The notes under the pieces were generated by a model. That model did no database searches. It saw only the letters and a list, made by a program, of their open reading frames with translations, and was not told the origin of the DNA. 64,000 bases of DNA from Hygrophila difformis. Lineage: Eukaryota; Streptophyta; Magnoliopsida; Lamiales; Acanthaceae. Shown here piece by piece: positions 11,044 to 21,935 of the stretch. Every line of letters starts with the position of its first letter. Positions within the stretch are counted from its first letter, which is position 1. Position numbers and translations under genes: made by a program. The stretch covers positions 28,823,977-28,887,976 of the forward strand of contig JAOANR010000012.1 of the NCBI GenBank assembly GCA_030278955.1, in the 5' to 3' direction.

Positions 11044-12541
11044 CTCTAAAAAGAGGGTAGTCAGGCGATGAGCTTTTTGTCGTTCTTCCACGAACGAATA
11101 GAATTGTGTTATTCATCCATAAGGTTGTTGACATAGGGCTTGCGCAGATACCTATCTTTAAAATCTTTCACAGTGCTTGGACATGTACCAGAGAACATAA
11201 GGATATTTGACATGATGAGTTGCATGTAAGAAGCGAATCAGATGCTCAATAGATGGTTGAAACTCTGGTGACAAAAGCTTATCAGCCTGAAACATATTAC
11301 CAGAGGAAAAAAATGAGTGATGCCTGAAGCCTAATTTGTCACATAATCAATAGTTGCTCAAAAGTAGAAGAAACCAAAATCTATGAGACAAAAATTGGCA
11401 GGAACTTTAGGATGAAGTGAGTGCACAGAATGCAGTTCTAGCAAAAAGGATTGGTGTTGGGGTTGGAGTTAAATAGAAGTAACGTATTTCTTTTAACAGA
11501 CATTATATATGTGAAAACAATAAAATCTCTATTTGGCTACAGCCCCTATTCCAAGAAACTTTGGATGAACATCATGAAGTGGAGTTTTCTTGTCATATTT
11601 CATTCTCAATATACAACATGAATCTCAATTCTCAAGAAAGGTTATAGAACTTTTGGCAGCCAAAGTTTTATCTCCAACCTACGGTGGAATAAACAATTGA
11701 GATGCAAAGGCTGAAACATAAATAAAAAATTGACCAAGTAGATCACATTTATCAATAAACAAATGTATAAATGTCCAACAATGGTAAAGAAAATGAAAAA
11801 TATTTCCTACCTCATCCATTACAAGCACATAACATTCATTTAATTTGCACACCCCCTTTTGGCAAGATCCAGAATTCTGCCAGGTGTCCCAACAAGTAAA
11901 TAGACTGGTTGATAGAGACGCATTATATCATCCTTTAATCTAGTTCCACCTGTAGTAACCATTACTTGGATTTCTAAGTGCTTTCTAAGTTCCTTACAAA
12001 CTTGTGATGTTTGAAGAGCTAATTCTCTTGTAGGGACAAGAATTATAACTGCAACAGTGCAAATGTACGACATCAAGAAAATGATTGATGTTCAATTGAA
12101 AGAGAAAATAAATGAATTCCAATGGGCAAGGATATGGTAAAATTGATGAAACGGGGTTATGCTTGCATTCAGATAGTCCATGCGTGTATATTGTAACAAA
12201 CACGTTAAGTGTAACACACAAGCATGCCTTTTTTTTTTTGTCATCACACAAACATATTGGCAGATGTCTCCAAGCTTGGTCTGATAATTCAAAAATATTT
12301 TATGGACCAAGATTTACAAAACAGGAGTAATTATCCTCACAAAGGAAATCCCCATTTTCTAAAACTTCTGCACCTGAGGAGGGAAGCTTTCAAAAGCAAA
12401 AATGGTATCTTTAAGCCAAACCTTGAATAACATTTTTGTGTTGATCAATCTTCTCTAAAGCAGGAATGCAAAATGCCGCAGTTTTTCCAGTTCGATTTTT
12501 GGCCCTAGCCAAAATGTCACTACCAGTGAAAGCAATTGGAG
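11044..12541 (-). pseudogene. DDX6/Dhh1-class DEAD-box RNA helicase gene fragment (RH6/RH8/RH12-like)
   Basis: Three exons of a cytoplasmic RNA helicase of the DDX6/Dhh1 type (mRNA decapping and translational repression) lie in order on the minus strand with their introns. Exon a (about 12541-12441) has [20 protein letters not shown], motif I with a G-to-R change in AKNGTGKT. Exon b (12048-11811) follows an AG acceptor and has [24 protein letters not shown] and [10 protein letters not shown], then a one-base slip and LVMDE before a GT donor. Exon c (11286-11044) begins exactly with ADKLLSPEFQP, so the DEAD box is split by the intron. It then shows FSGTCPSTVKDFKDRYLRKP and EERQKAH after frameshifts. 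The N-terminus and most of the C-terminal RecA domain are missing. The intact splice borders show that genomic DNA, not cDNA, was captured. It lies inside a Helitron, in the Helitron's own orientation. Confidence 0.85.
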
Positions 12542-12559
12542 TTCAACTCAGAAATGGAT

Positions 12560-14250
12560 GTAACAATTCTTTCTAAAGAAGCAACCCAAGCAAAATTATT
12601 AGACACAACAGCAAGTATTGCAATGAATTATTCATCCTCTAAATGAACTTTTTCTCCCTTCGTAAATACCAGTGAAGAACTATTCTATAAAAATCAAACC
12701 TTTTACATAGAATCTCTAGACTCTAGAGTGTATTCAAGGCCCAACGGCATAAAAGTTTCAAACATAAAACTGAATCCCTATCCACATCCAAGGGCATCGC
12801 AAGAAACCGTCAAAATTAATTGCTCACAGAGCAATACATGATTATCCCCGAAAGCATTTTAGTAACGCCACAAACAGAGAGAACAGATAGACAATTCAGA
12901 TAAATTAAGCAAAATAAAAGCAATTTTAAGAATCATTTCCATTCAAATAAAATGCATAGTTTAATAATTCACTTTCGATCACTTAATAATTCAGATTTAG
13001 ACAACTCTTTTTAATTTGATCAAAGTGCGCAGCGTAAACCACATTGCTCATAAAATTGGATCAAGTTTTTACCATTTTTTTTAAAGATAAAATTGAACAA
13101 ACTTAAAGTCCTCAATCTAATGCTCCAAGTTACTAAGTTGACAGTTCTCTAAAAAGACCATCAAATCTCTCTTGCGTACAAGCACAGATAGAATCATCCC
13201 AACCATACGCACATATAAAGGTCAACTCTCAACTGAAAAATCGACATATGTGGAATTACATAAAAACACATCTAAAAATAACTGTAGTTTGCCCGAACTT
13301 GGCTTCATTGATCCCATAAATGATTGTGCAGGTCCATCAAGTCCGTGAGTCTTGCATAACTCAACAAACAACGCAAATGAACTGCAATAATCCATATCAG
13401 GTCTAGGCACACTCATCATCACAATAAGTCAAATACATGAAGTACAATCCAACTATAGACTCAACACGTAAAAGATGGGACACACATATTGAAAATTAAT
13501 TATGACAGTAACATGCCACAAGCTCCATCCCTGCACACTCATCTCTCCCAATCCTTGAAAAATAATATGGATAGATCATAACAAGGTTGCCCGATTATGA
13601 GAACCAAACGAATGCCAAAAAAGAATGCGAAGCAAGTGTTAGTCAAAGATAACGGGAAAATATTGTAAATCTCCTGCAATACAAGTTAGGATGATAATGG
13701 AATGCTGTCAAAATATGTGGCACGCCATCAACAATGTATAATATATTCATCAAACACAAATCAACCAAATTCAGCAAAAGCCATACATCGCAGTGCTCAA
13801 TTTTAGCACGCCAAACGCTAGACAGGTTCACATTCGGATGTCGAAGAGAACAATTGAGAATTCTATGAACTCGGTCAGACTTACAACTAATCCAAATCCA
13901 ATACAAATTCCAATTCCAAACTCCTTTTTGCAAGACAAGTAATTAATTGGGAATCTATACTCTGGCACAAAATAGAAACCAAGAAATTGAAGCAAATAAC
14001 CAAAGCATTACAATGCAGAGCTACGAAAAAAGTGAAAAAGAACAAAACCCTCAAATTAAAACCGGTTAAACTCCACTAATTTAGAGATTTAAAACATTGA
14101 AATAAAACGATAAAACTGAAGCATTACTGATCTTAACTCGAATTCAGTAATTTTTGCTAAAAAAAGAGAAATCAGTTTTGAAAATAAAAATGAATCTATG
14201 ACAAATCTGTAAAAATGGATAGTGCATTTAAAATAGAGATGAAAGCATTA
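12560..14250. other. Helitron interior without recognised genes
   Basis: Moderately AT-rich. Several short open frames on the minus strand (for example 13222-13422 and 13643-13933) show no family resemblance and no consistent codon pattern. I treat this as captured intronic or intergenic filler. Confidence 0.4.
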
Positions 14251-14263
14251 CAATTTAGAAGGA

Positions 14264-14930
14264 AGAGGGCTAGCAGATTGAGGTAGTGGGGAGGCGTGGT
14301 TGAGGTGGCACAGGTAGGGCAGGGAAGAAGAAGGCGGAAATCGGAGGGTAGGCCGGCAGAGGGAGAGCAGGAGTTGGGTTAGTGACAGGTTGAGTCAGGG
14401 CGACGCGAGTGCTCGCCGACGTTGACGAAGGAGGGCGATTTCTATGGCACGAACGATGGAGGCGAAGCGTCTTCCCCACGGCTGAACAGCGACGCCAACG
14501 ACGGGCGCGAAGGCCAAAGGAGCAGTTTCTCCGGTCGAATCGGCGGCGGGAACGACTGGAGGGTCATCGATAGAAGCAGTTTCTCCGTTCTAATCCGTCG
14601 CGGCCGCGACTCCAGGCACGGCGATTGCTAGAATCCTGAGGAATGGTGGACAATAGCAGTTGGAGGAGGGCAGACGCAGAAGCGCAGGACGGCGACGGAA
14701 GTAGAGTTTCGTAGGGCTAGGGCCGAGGATGCAATTTCACTGGCGGCGCAACTGGTGAACCAACGACGGAGGCGGAGGGAATGCAGAGGTGTGCGCACCC
14801 CCTGGATGCGCGAACCAGCGTCGGAGCGGAGGAGTATTGGAGACGGAAGTGGAGAATTGATGCTGAACGAAGAGATCTGCAAATGGGTGGAACGAGACGC
14901 CGTCGTTTTGCAGTGAAAGGAATGTTACTG
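14264..14930 (-). other. GC-rich, exon-like block at Helitron 5' side
   Basis: Composition rises sharply compared with both sides. On the minus strand several overlapping short frames are serine/proline/arginine-rich (for example 14628-14882), as in 5' UTR or first-exon DNA of a plant gene. No domain is recognisable and no frame is open throughout. It may be a second captured gene piece or the 5' part of the captured helicase locus. Confidence 0.35.
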
Positions 14931-15173
14931 TAGTTAAGAAAACAACTGTAGAACAACTGTTGATTTCTACGGTTTCACACTTATATATATTAGATATATA
15001 GATATCCATTATATATATTATTTTCTCCGTTCCATTAATTCTGTCTCAAAACTTTTGGACACGCTGTCCAATGCACTTGTGTTAACCCAATAAATTAAAA
15101 TATTAATGTCCATTATGTTTCAGCCCAATAACCAATTAACTGGCCCAATTCATTAATTTTATCCGAAAGGAGA

Positions 15174-15674
15174 TGATCTCAGAAAGGCGGTATTTAGGAG
15201 AATCCATAGGATCGCTGATGAGGTACCATAAAAGGAAAGAGGATTATGAGGAGGTACCATGGAAGGAAAGAAAATCAATATGAAGCACCACCAAGGAAAG
15301 AGGATCGTGTGCCACCAAAGGAAGAAAAATCACGACGAAGCATCATTAAAGGAAAGAAGATCACGGAGAAGCGTCGTCAGGGGAGGAGATCATGGGCCTT
15401 CAGCCTTGAGAGGAGCCATTCCCCCACCCCTATAAAAAGCATGAAGTTGCCATCAAAGCTGCGGACCTGAACACTTCTCAAGAAGCCGCACTTTAAATTT
15501 TTTATTTTCTTTACAAGCTTTCTGCAATTTTACTTCATTTACTACTTTCTATCTTCAATTCCTTTATAGCTTTCTTTCAATTTCTGTAATCTCTTTTTCC
15601 TACATTCCTTGTAATCATTCCCAAGTTCATCAATCAAAAAGAGGTTTTATTCCTCCAAAATTTCACCGATCACA
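15174..15674 (+). mobile_element. 5' LTR (approximate) of outer gag-bearing Ty3/gypsy element
   Basis: The right boundary is supported by a CACA end at 15671-15674, directly followed by a primer-site-like sequence. The left boundary is a guess at a TG near 15174. Inside is a candidate TATA box, TATAAAAAG, at 15431-15439. Degenerate purine-rich direct repeats of roughly 35 bp containing AAGGAAAGA and ATCACGA motifs occupy about 15222-15400. No second copy is in the window. Confidence 0.45.
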
Positions 15675-15676
15675 AA

Positions 15677-15696
15677 TTGGCACGCCCAGTGGGACA
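15677..15696 (+). other. Primer-binding-site-like sequence of outer element
   Basis: TTGGCACGCCCAGTGGGACA lies 2 bases after the presumed LTR end and 32 bases before the gag ATG. Placement and the TTGGC(A/G) start fit a tRNA 3' end complement, but I cannot assign the tRNA. Confidence 0.4.
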
Positions 15697-15728
15697 CGAT
15701 TTGAAGCCATATCCGCTTCGAATAGTGT

Positions 15729-17007
15729 ATGCGTCTCAGATCCAGAAAAGTTGCTGATTTGACAAAAAAATTTGAGGATATATCTCTACAAGACAAGACA
15801 CTTGCGCAGACATCGGATGAGGATGCCGTTGAAACAGCGAACAACACTCAACCGCAACAGGGAATAATGCAAATCCCTACACTGTCTGAACAAATGCGGC
15901 TATCGATGAATGAATCGATGGCCGAGTTCATGCCTTTACTCATGAGACACCTAATGGATGTATTGTGGCCTGCCATGGCCGACCAGACTGACCGAATATG
16001 TGGTTCTCTGCGTACTCAGCAAGATGGAACTGCTCCGGCAAATGACGCCACTGTGCCGCCTAGCATCCCATGTCCGAGGCCGTCAGGAGGCCAACAGCGG
16101 ACTTGGGGAACCACAATTTGCTAGCCGCCACTCCAGGAGTCCGGAGGCATGGCCAATATGTTCCAATTCTCATATTAGGCTGCTTATGCCGTTGCTCCTG
16201 CGGCACCCAGCATGCCGAACTTGGGTTACGCGACACCTCCCGCGCCGATCTATGCCCCATCGAGCCTTTGATGGGGACCAACGCTACACCGGGCTGTACG
16301 GCAACCAGAAATAGCATGGTGCCACGACAAGCGGAACTTCATGTGCCGAACGTTTCGACTACACCCTATGTTGCGGCGCCTCTAAACCTTGGTTGGATGC
16401 CGCCAACCCTAGGGGGGCAAGCGCTAGAGCCATGTGGGGTGGCGGAGGCACCCATCGCACCAGCCGCCATACCTACTCTAGCCGCCATAGGTGGGCAGGC
16501 GCCACAACCATGTGGAGTGCCCGCGGCACCTGTCGATCAAGCCGACGTGCCTCCTCTAGCTGCCATGCCTCCTACGCAGGCACCAACGGTCTCACCCGAG
16601 TTGTTGGCAGATATGATGCAGCAGCACTTTGGGATTCAGCTAAAACCGATGGAGAGGCCCACGTATATGAAGCCATATCCTGACTGGGTAGACACCATGC
16701 AGCCCTACCCAAGGGGCTTCAATATGCCCGAGTTCACCACCTTTTCAGGGGATGATGGCAAGACCACTGTGGAACATGTTGGAAGGTTCACTGCTCGTTG
16801 CGGGGAAGCAGCGGCCAATGATTGGCTGAAATTATGACTGTTCAGCTATCCCTCACCGGACCCGCCTTCGCATGCTTTGCTTCCTTGCGGCCTAACTCGA
16901 TTCAAAATTTGGCCGACCTCGAACGGGCATTCCATGATAGGTTCTACACTCTACTATCACAGGTAAGCCTTGCACACCTTACTAATGCCAAACAGTATGC
17001 CGATGAG
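15729..17007 (+). pseudogene. Ty3/gypsy gag, N-terminal part (interrupted by LARD)
   Basis: Structural protein of the outer retroelement. The ATG at 15729 opens a charged N-terminal region with a MRLSMNESMAEFMPLLMRHL stretch. The frame then shifts twice (about 16070-16124 and 16822-16837), giving a proline/alanine-rich middle. It then enters the retrotransposon gag core (PRGFNMPEFTTFSGDDG, then ACFASLRPNSI and LERAFHDRFYTLLSQVSL). It ends abruptly at the first base of LARD LTR A. The frame resumes without shift at 60201, so the LARD inserted inside this gene. The gag type and the CKWHNS motif in the other half suggest a Tat-like lineage; that lineage call is inference. Confidence 0.75.
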
Positions 17008-19037
17008 TGATGCACCCTGTGAAACCACATTTAAATGAACTCAAATTGTACTAAAATATGTCCAAAATTAGTGCATTTTACCTTAATTTATTGCACTTTT
17101 AGGTGTATTTCATGTTTTTTTATTTTTCAAATGATCATGGTTAGATTTGGCTTATTTAGGTTAAATTTACCATATTTTTATGTGTTTTTAATAAGACTTT
17201 GGCAAACCTAATGCATTGCAATATTGTTTCAGGCATTTAAATGATGAAAAACGATGTTCGGAAGCTTTATTTTGGAAAATAAGGAATATTTAATGTGATA
17301 TGCGCCAAGATTCAGACTTAGAAAAGTTCGGAGTTGAGATCTTCCCAGGAGGCTCCGCACAGGCATGGAGGAGCCTAAATTGCCTTTCGAGCACCGCATC
17401 AGGCACCGTTTCAACACTTAGAAAAATTTCAGAGGTGAAAAAGCTTCAGAATGCTCCGCACCTTCTTGGCGGCGCCTAAAACAGCCTCCAGGCGCCACTT
17501 TTGGCACCGCAATCAGAAAATTGGGAAAAAGCTTCAGAATGCTCCGCACCTTCTTGGCGGCGCCTAAAACAGCCTCCAGGCGCCACTTTTGGCACCGCAA
17601 TCAGAAAATCGGAAAAATTGTTTGGATGCGCCGACTCTTCTTGGTGGCGCTTGAAACCCCTTCCGAGCGCCGTTTTGGGCGCCACAGTCGCGGTTTGGAG
17701 GTTTTCTAACCCCCCGAACACGGTTTTAAAGCCCGTTTCTTCCTCATTCTCGCCAGGCAGACTATTATTTTCATCAGAAACACTCTAAAAACGCTCTGCA
17801 ACTTTGGAGAAGAAGGCGATAACACCGAACCATGCCGGAGGAAGTGATCGGAATGTCTTTCTGACTGTGTTCTTCGCATTCTAGGTGTTGTCTTTCTTTT
17901 TCTCGCTTTGTAATGTTTAGGATTTGCTTTTAAACATAATTTCCTACTGTTTTCATGTTTGTAAACGAATTTCTATGTTGTTCGTGTTAAAAGTATTCTA
18001 GAACGGGAGTTCAGAATCACTTTTGAAGTACGAATTTATGCTTTATGGAAGCAATAGAAATAATCGATGTTTATATTTTAAATCTGGATTAATCTGCTAT
18101 GATGTTGAAATCTGAATTAGGATTATTTGTGGAATGTATTGTATGATCGATAAATCTGTTTTGGTAGAATTCTAAATTTCATGTTCACAATCTGCTAAAT
18201 TTCAAATGATCGATCATTCTGCATATTTTGTCTACAATAATCTGATAAAAATTCTAATCTGTTCACATTCTAAATTTAGTATTAAAATCTATATTACCAT
18301 GTTTTATTGTTATTTTACCATAATTGTTAGATTATTTACACTATTCTGCATAATTTAAATGTTAGAATCTAATCTGTATGATTTCTGCTTTGCTAAATCG
18401 GGAGATAAAAAGTGGAATTAGATTTTAGTACCGGGTCTTGGGAAAAATCACATTAAAATAGATTCTGGCATGCACACGCTGATTTGGGAAATGAAATGTG
18501 TCGTTTAATCACAATAGGAAAATTTCTATGCTTGGGAAAGACTCAAATTTATGCCTAGACTGATGATTGCAGAATGTTAGATAATTTAATTTGCTTCCAT
18601 GAAGTCTGTTTTTACAAATTATGAAAATTAGGAAATTGTCATATTTTTAATCTTTATAAAATCATTAATTATGATGAAATTGATCTTTTTAGACATTGGG
18701 AAATGCTAAATTATTATGCAATTTCACTTTTATATAAAGATGTCATGTTCTAAATCATTACAAGCATATATCTTATTTTTATTTTTATTATTTTAAATTT
18801 TTAACTTGCTTTATTTTAAATTTAATGTCACTGTTTTTAATTTAATCACCATTAGAATTAACAAACTCTTTTCAAAATATAAAATATATTATTAATGAAC
18901 TTAAAATGACTAAGTTTTCTCCAGAATGAAATAATATTCTGAATTCCCTTGGGTTCGACCCGGTATTCACCGGTTTTTATTACTTGATGACAACCATCCG
19001 CTTGTGGTAAAATATGAGTAGTGAAAATCACCCATCA
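17008..19037 (+). repeat. LARD LTR A
   Basis: Starts TGATGCACC and ends ACCCATCA, 2030 bp. It carries the conserved CTTGGGTTCGACCCGGTATT block near its 3' end, as in Athila-type LTRs, and a GC-rich tandem repeat near 17437-17700. It closely matches LTRs B and C by eye, with scattered substitutions. No protein is encoded. Confidence 0.9.
17437..17700 (+). repeat. GC-rich 88-bp tandem repeat inside LARD LTR
   Basis: Two nearly identical units of about 88 bp (starting 17437 and 17525) and a diverged third hold GGCGGCGCC and GGCGCC pairs spaced about 17 bp apart, in an otherwise AT-rich LTR. The same block recurs in LTR B (about 45863-46125) and LTR C (about 58593-58855). Short ORFs through it on both strands are by-products of the repeat. 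Confidence 0.7.
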
Positions 19038-19042
19038 AGTTT

Positions 19043-19061
19043 TTGGCGCCGTTGCCGGGGA
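19043..19061 (+). other. LARD primer-binding site (tRNA-Asp type), copy 1
   Basis: TTGGCGCCGTTGCCGGGGA lies 5 bases after the CATCA end of LTR A. This is the primer site common in Athila-type elements and LARDs. Confidence 0.85.
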
Positions 19062-19298
19062 ATTATTGTGAAAATTATGTTATTTTAAGTTCATTTAAAT
19101 ATATTTATGTTATTTATACTTTTTAAATATTGTTATAACTTTTTGCTATTCTATGTCGTGCAAGGGCATTAAGCTAAATCAGTGTGTGATCTTGAAAGTT
19201 GAAATAATATTGAGTTCTCATCAAACAAAGAGAAAGATCTGCAAGAGAACAAGTGTGGGGATGGCGGCAGGTTGTATGCAGCATATATAATTGAGGAT

Positions 19299-19394
19299 TT
19301 CAAGTTGATAGCCTCGATTGAAAAGCCACCTACACTTTATTTAAAGGTATTACCAACTCACTTGAGGTACGCATTTCTTAATAAATTAGATGAC
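19299..19394 (+). pseudogene. Vestigial Athila-type pol peptide in LARD interior
   Basis: The frame reads KPPTLYLKVLPTHLRYAF, resembling the (K)PPxLELKPLPSHLKYAFLG segment between protease and reverse transcriptase of Athila pol. It is preceded by a short run and followed by stops within a few codons. The same vestige is in internal 2 (about 47737-47832). It suggests the LARD interior decayed from an autonomous Athila-like ancestor. Confidence 0.5.
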
Positions 19395-21160
19395 TTTTAA
19401 TTAATTGCATTACATCAACTGTTGAGAACGGATGCTAGAGCTAAAGTTTGAGATTAAATTCCACCTCTTGACAACATTACAACTCTATTGAGTTTTTTAA
19501 AAAGGGAATGCTGAATTGTACATTGTTTATCAATAATCCTCCTATGATTGCATTGCCTTTATTTAAATTGTTGTTTAAAGATGTGCAATTTGACCTTATA
19601 ACTCTTGAATGACATGATCATGGAAGTGCACCCACCATTTAGAGCTTTAATTTAGAAAATGATGCATTTGTCTTTGAAAGCTAATTAGGAAATGGATTTT
19701 CGCCGTTGCATGCCTAGTAATAGTTATTTATGTCTTTTGCTTAATATGTTTGATTTTCTTTTATTTTAGTTTATATGTTTTACTTACAACTAAAAGCAAA
19801 AAAAAATAAATAAAAACAAATAATGGTTCTTGCATGATTTTCATTATATGTAATTTGAAATGATTCTCATGCAATTGAACTGAGATGAGCTAAGAATTGG
19901 AGTGATCAATAATTGAAAGAATTTTTGTGGTGATTTAAATAAAATAGGAGAAAATGCTGAAATTAATTGATGAGAGGAGTAGATGAAAATGAACATAATT
20001 TCATAAATATTTATAGAAGATAACTAGAACTAATTAGGGTAATTTTTCTTAAAGATGAATAGGAAAATGGATGGAATATTATGTTTCAATTAAGCAAATC
20101 ACACCCTATTTTTTGCTACAAAATTTGCACAAAACAGAGTTTTAGATGCTACTCTTCGTAAATGGTTTTCGAAAACTGAGTTAAGTAACAAAAGTAACAC
20201 AATCAAGGCATTTTGGCCGTCATTTTCACCAATGACACGTAAAAACTTATTTGAGTACCATATGTAGCATAAAATGGGAATCATTGGGTTTTTGCCAAAC
20301 TCGAATTTTTTTAAAACTTTTATGATTCAAATCCATTCCAATTCATCCTCAATTCGCTCAAAATTAATCTTTGATCCTCTAAGTGGGTTAAAAACCTACT
20401 CATTTAATTTAAACCTTAAAAAATTAAAATAGTCATCTCCCTCATGTTCTCTCTTTCACATTCATCTCTCTATTGAATTTCACAACCGCAGTCATCATCC
20501 TCAATTTCCTTTCCACCACAGTTCCTTTAAAAAAATAAAAATAAAAATAAAAATAAAAAAATAATAATATATTTTTGTTGTCTTTATTATCATATTTATA
20601 GTTTATGCATGTCTTTATTTTCATTTTATGTCATGTTATGCTTATTTGTTCAGGTTTTTAATTTTGTTAATAAAATATGCCCACCATATTTCTAATTTAA
20701 TAATTAAGTAGTGCATGTTATGTGGTGAAAGTAGACACTCAAATGTACTTGATAATTGAAGCTGAAATTGAGGCTCAAGAACCCTAGCTTATCAAGTTTG
20801 GGGATTTCTTGTTAAAGTGCTTCAAAGCTTCAATTTGGAGTAACAATAACTATCCTAGTTCAATAATTCGTCAAATTTTGTGATTTGGTATGTGTTATTG
20901 TTAGTACTTGTGTTATTAATTAAATTTTGGGTTATGCAGAATGTGGGATTAAAATTGGTTTAAGTGTATAAATCATTGTTTAAAATGAACATATTTTCAA
21001 GCCCTATGCTAAAATTTATAGAGTGTTTGTAAAATTTCAGATTACAGCTCTTTGGAAAATGGTATTACAGTATCTGAAATTTGAAATTTTCTTATAAAAA
21101 TGTGTTAAAATAACATGTTTAATCTTTTAAGTTGATCTATGAATATTGTTAAGCATGTTG

Positions 21161-21771
21161 TGTAACGGCCCGAATATTTCCGGATATTTTTGTCCGAATA
21201 TTTTGTACCCCAAATAAACAAATTCCAATTGTTTTGAACTACGTAATGACTTGATCCCTTCACGGGGTACGTAGGCAACTTGGAAATTTCAATTCTGGGT
21301 ACAGTCAAATAATAACAAACAACAACACACAATAATACAATCGCTGAATCAAACAATTCCCGAACTCGCGAGATGATAAAGCACAACTTCGAGGACGAAG
21401 TTGATTCTTAAGGGGGGTAGATTGTAATACCCGTTAATTTTAGGATATAAAATAAGAATTTAATCCGAGGAGAAAAGAGGTCTTGTTTCCGAGAACCTGT
21501 AAAATCGAAAATGCACGGAAGTCGAAAGAAAACCCAAGACCGACGGACCTAAGATTTCAAACATGAATTCAATTTAAGGCGGAATACAAATTAGGGTAGG
21601 AATCATAATCCGAAAAGATCCCGGAAAGTCGAGCCGAAAACACGAAAGGATAGAAACCCGAAAGAGAGGATGAAAAGACCCGACGGATCGGATCGCACGG
21701 ACCCGCCCGGACCGAGGTTCAGGCGGAGGTCGCGCGCTGGCCGCGCGGTGTTTGGCCTACCAGCGCGCCAC
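21161..21771 (+). repeat. 5' LTR of composite, truncated
   Basis: Nearly identical to 32122-32732 of the 3' LTR, then breaks off at 21771/21772 and joins inverted LTR sequence of the gag-only element at a CACC microhomology. The first 262 bases correspond to a 3' UTR plus polypurine tract in other family members, before the usual TGTAATACCCG start at 21423. Confidence 0.75.
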
Positions 21772-21935
21772 CCTGGGGAATCGAACCTGCAAGGTTTGAC
21801 ACGGACATCCTGGGGAATCGAACCCGCAGGAAAACATACACCCTGGGGAATCGAACCCGCAAAATTTGACACAGACATCCTGGGGAATCGAACCCGCAGG
21901 AACACAGACGCCCTTGGGGAATCGAACCCGCAAGG
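21772..21935 (-). repeat. B-box-like minisatellite in LTR, 5 units
   Basis: Five units of 33-37 bp share GGTTCGATTCCCC on the minus strand, an exact match to the pol III box B consensus GGTTCGANTCC. Short ORFs on the minus strand in all frames are products of this repeat, not genes. Confidence 0.8.

Larger units (their letters stand above)
10827..15002 (-). mobile_element. Non-autonomous Helitron carrying a captured DEAD-box gene fragment
   Basis: Read on the minus strand, the 3' end has a perfect 6-bp-stem hairpin (GTGGCG, CA, CGCCAC; 10853-10840), 9 bases, then CTAG (10830-10827). The preceding host base is A on the plus strand. A matching 5' end, TCTATATATCTAATATATA or TCTAATATATATAAG, lies at 15002 or 14994, flanked by A on the minus strand. 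No Rep/helicase gene is present. The body carries an intron-containing helicase gene fragment and a GC-rich exon-like block. The 3' end is convincing; the 5' end is chosen by pattern among two close options. Confidence 0.68.
19038..21160 (+). other. LARD internal region 1, segment 1
   Basis: Non-coding, AT-rich DNA matching 47466-49576 of internal 2. A vestige of Athila-type pol is visible near 19299-19394. A short A/AT microsatellite lies at 20527-20566. The segment ends at the TGTTG target duplication (21156-21160) of the 13.8-kb insertion. Confidence 0.8.

Noticed and set aside
13222..13933. Minus-strand short ORFs in the Helitron interior
   Set aside because: No family resemblance, no splice context and AT-driven composition.
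17418..17788. Short ORFs on both strands repeated in each LARD LTR (also 45844-46214 and 58574-58944)
   Set aside because: They follow the GC-rich 88-bp repeat within LTRs; an LTR is not expected to encode them and no domain is visible.
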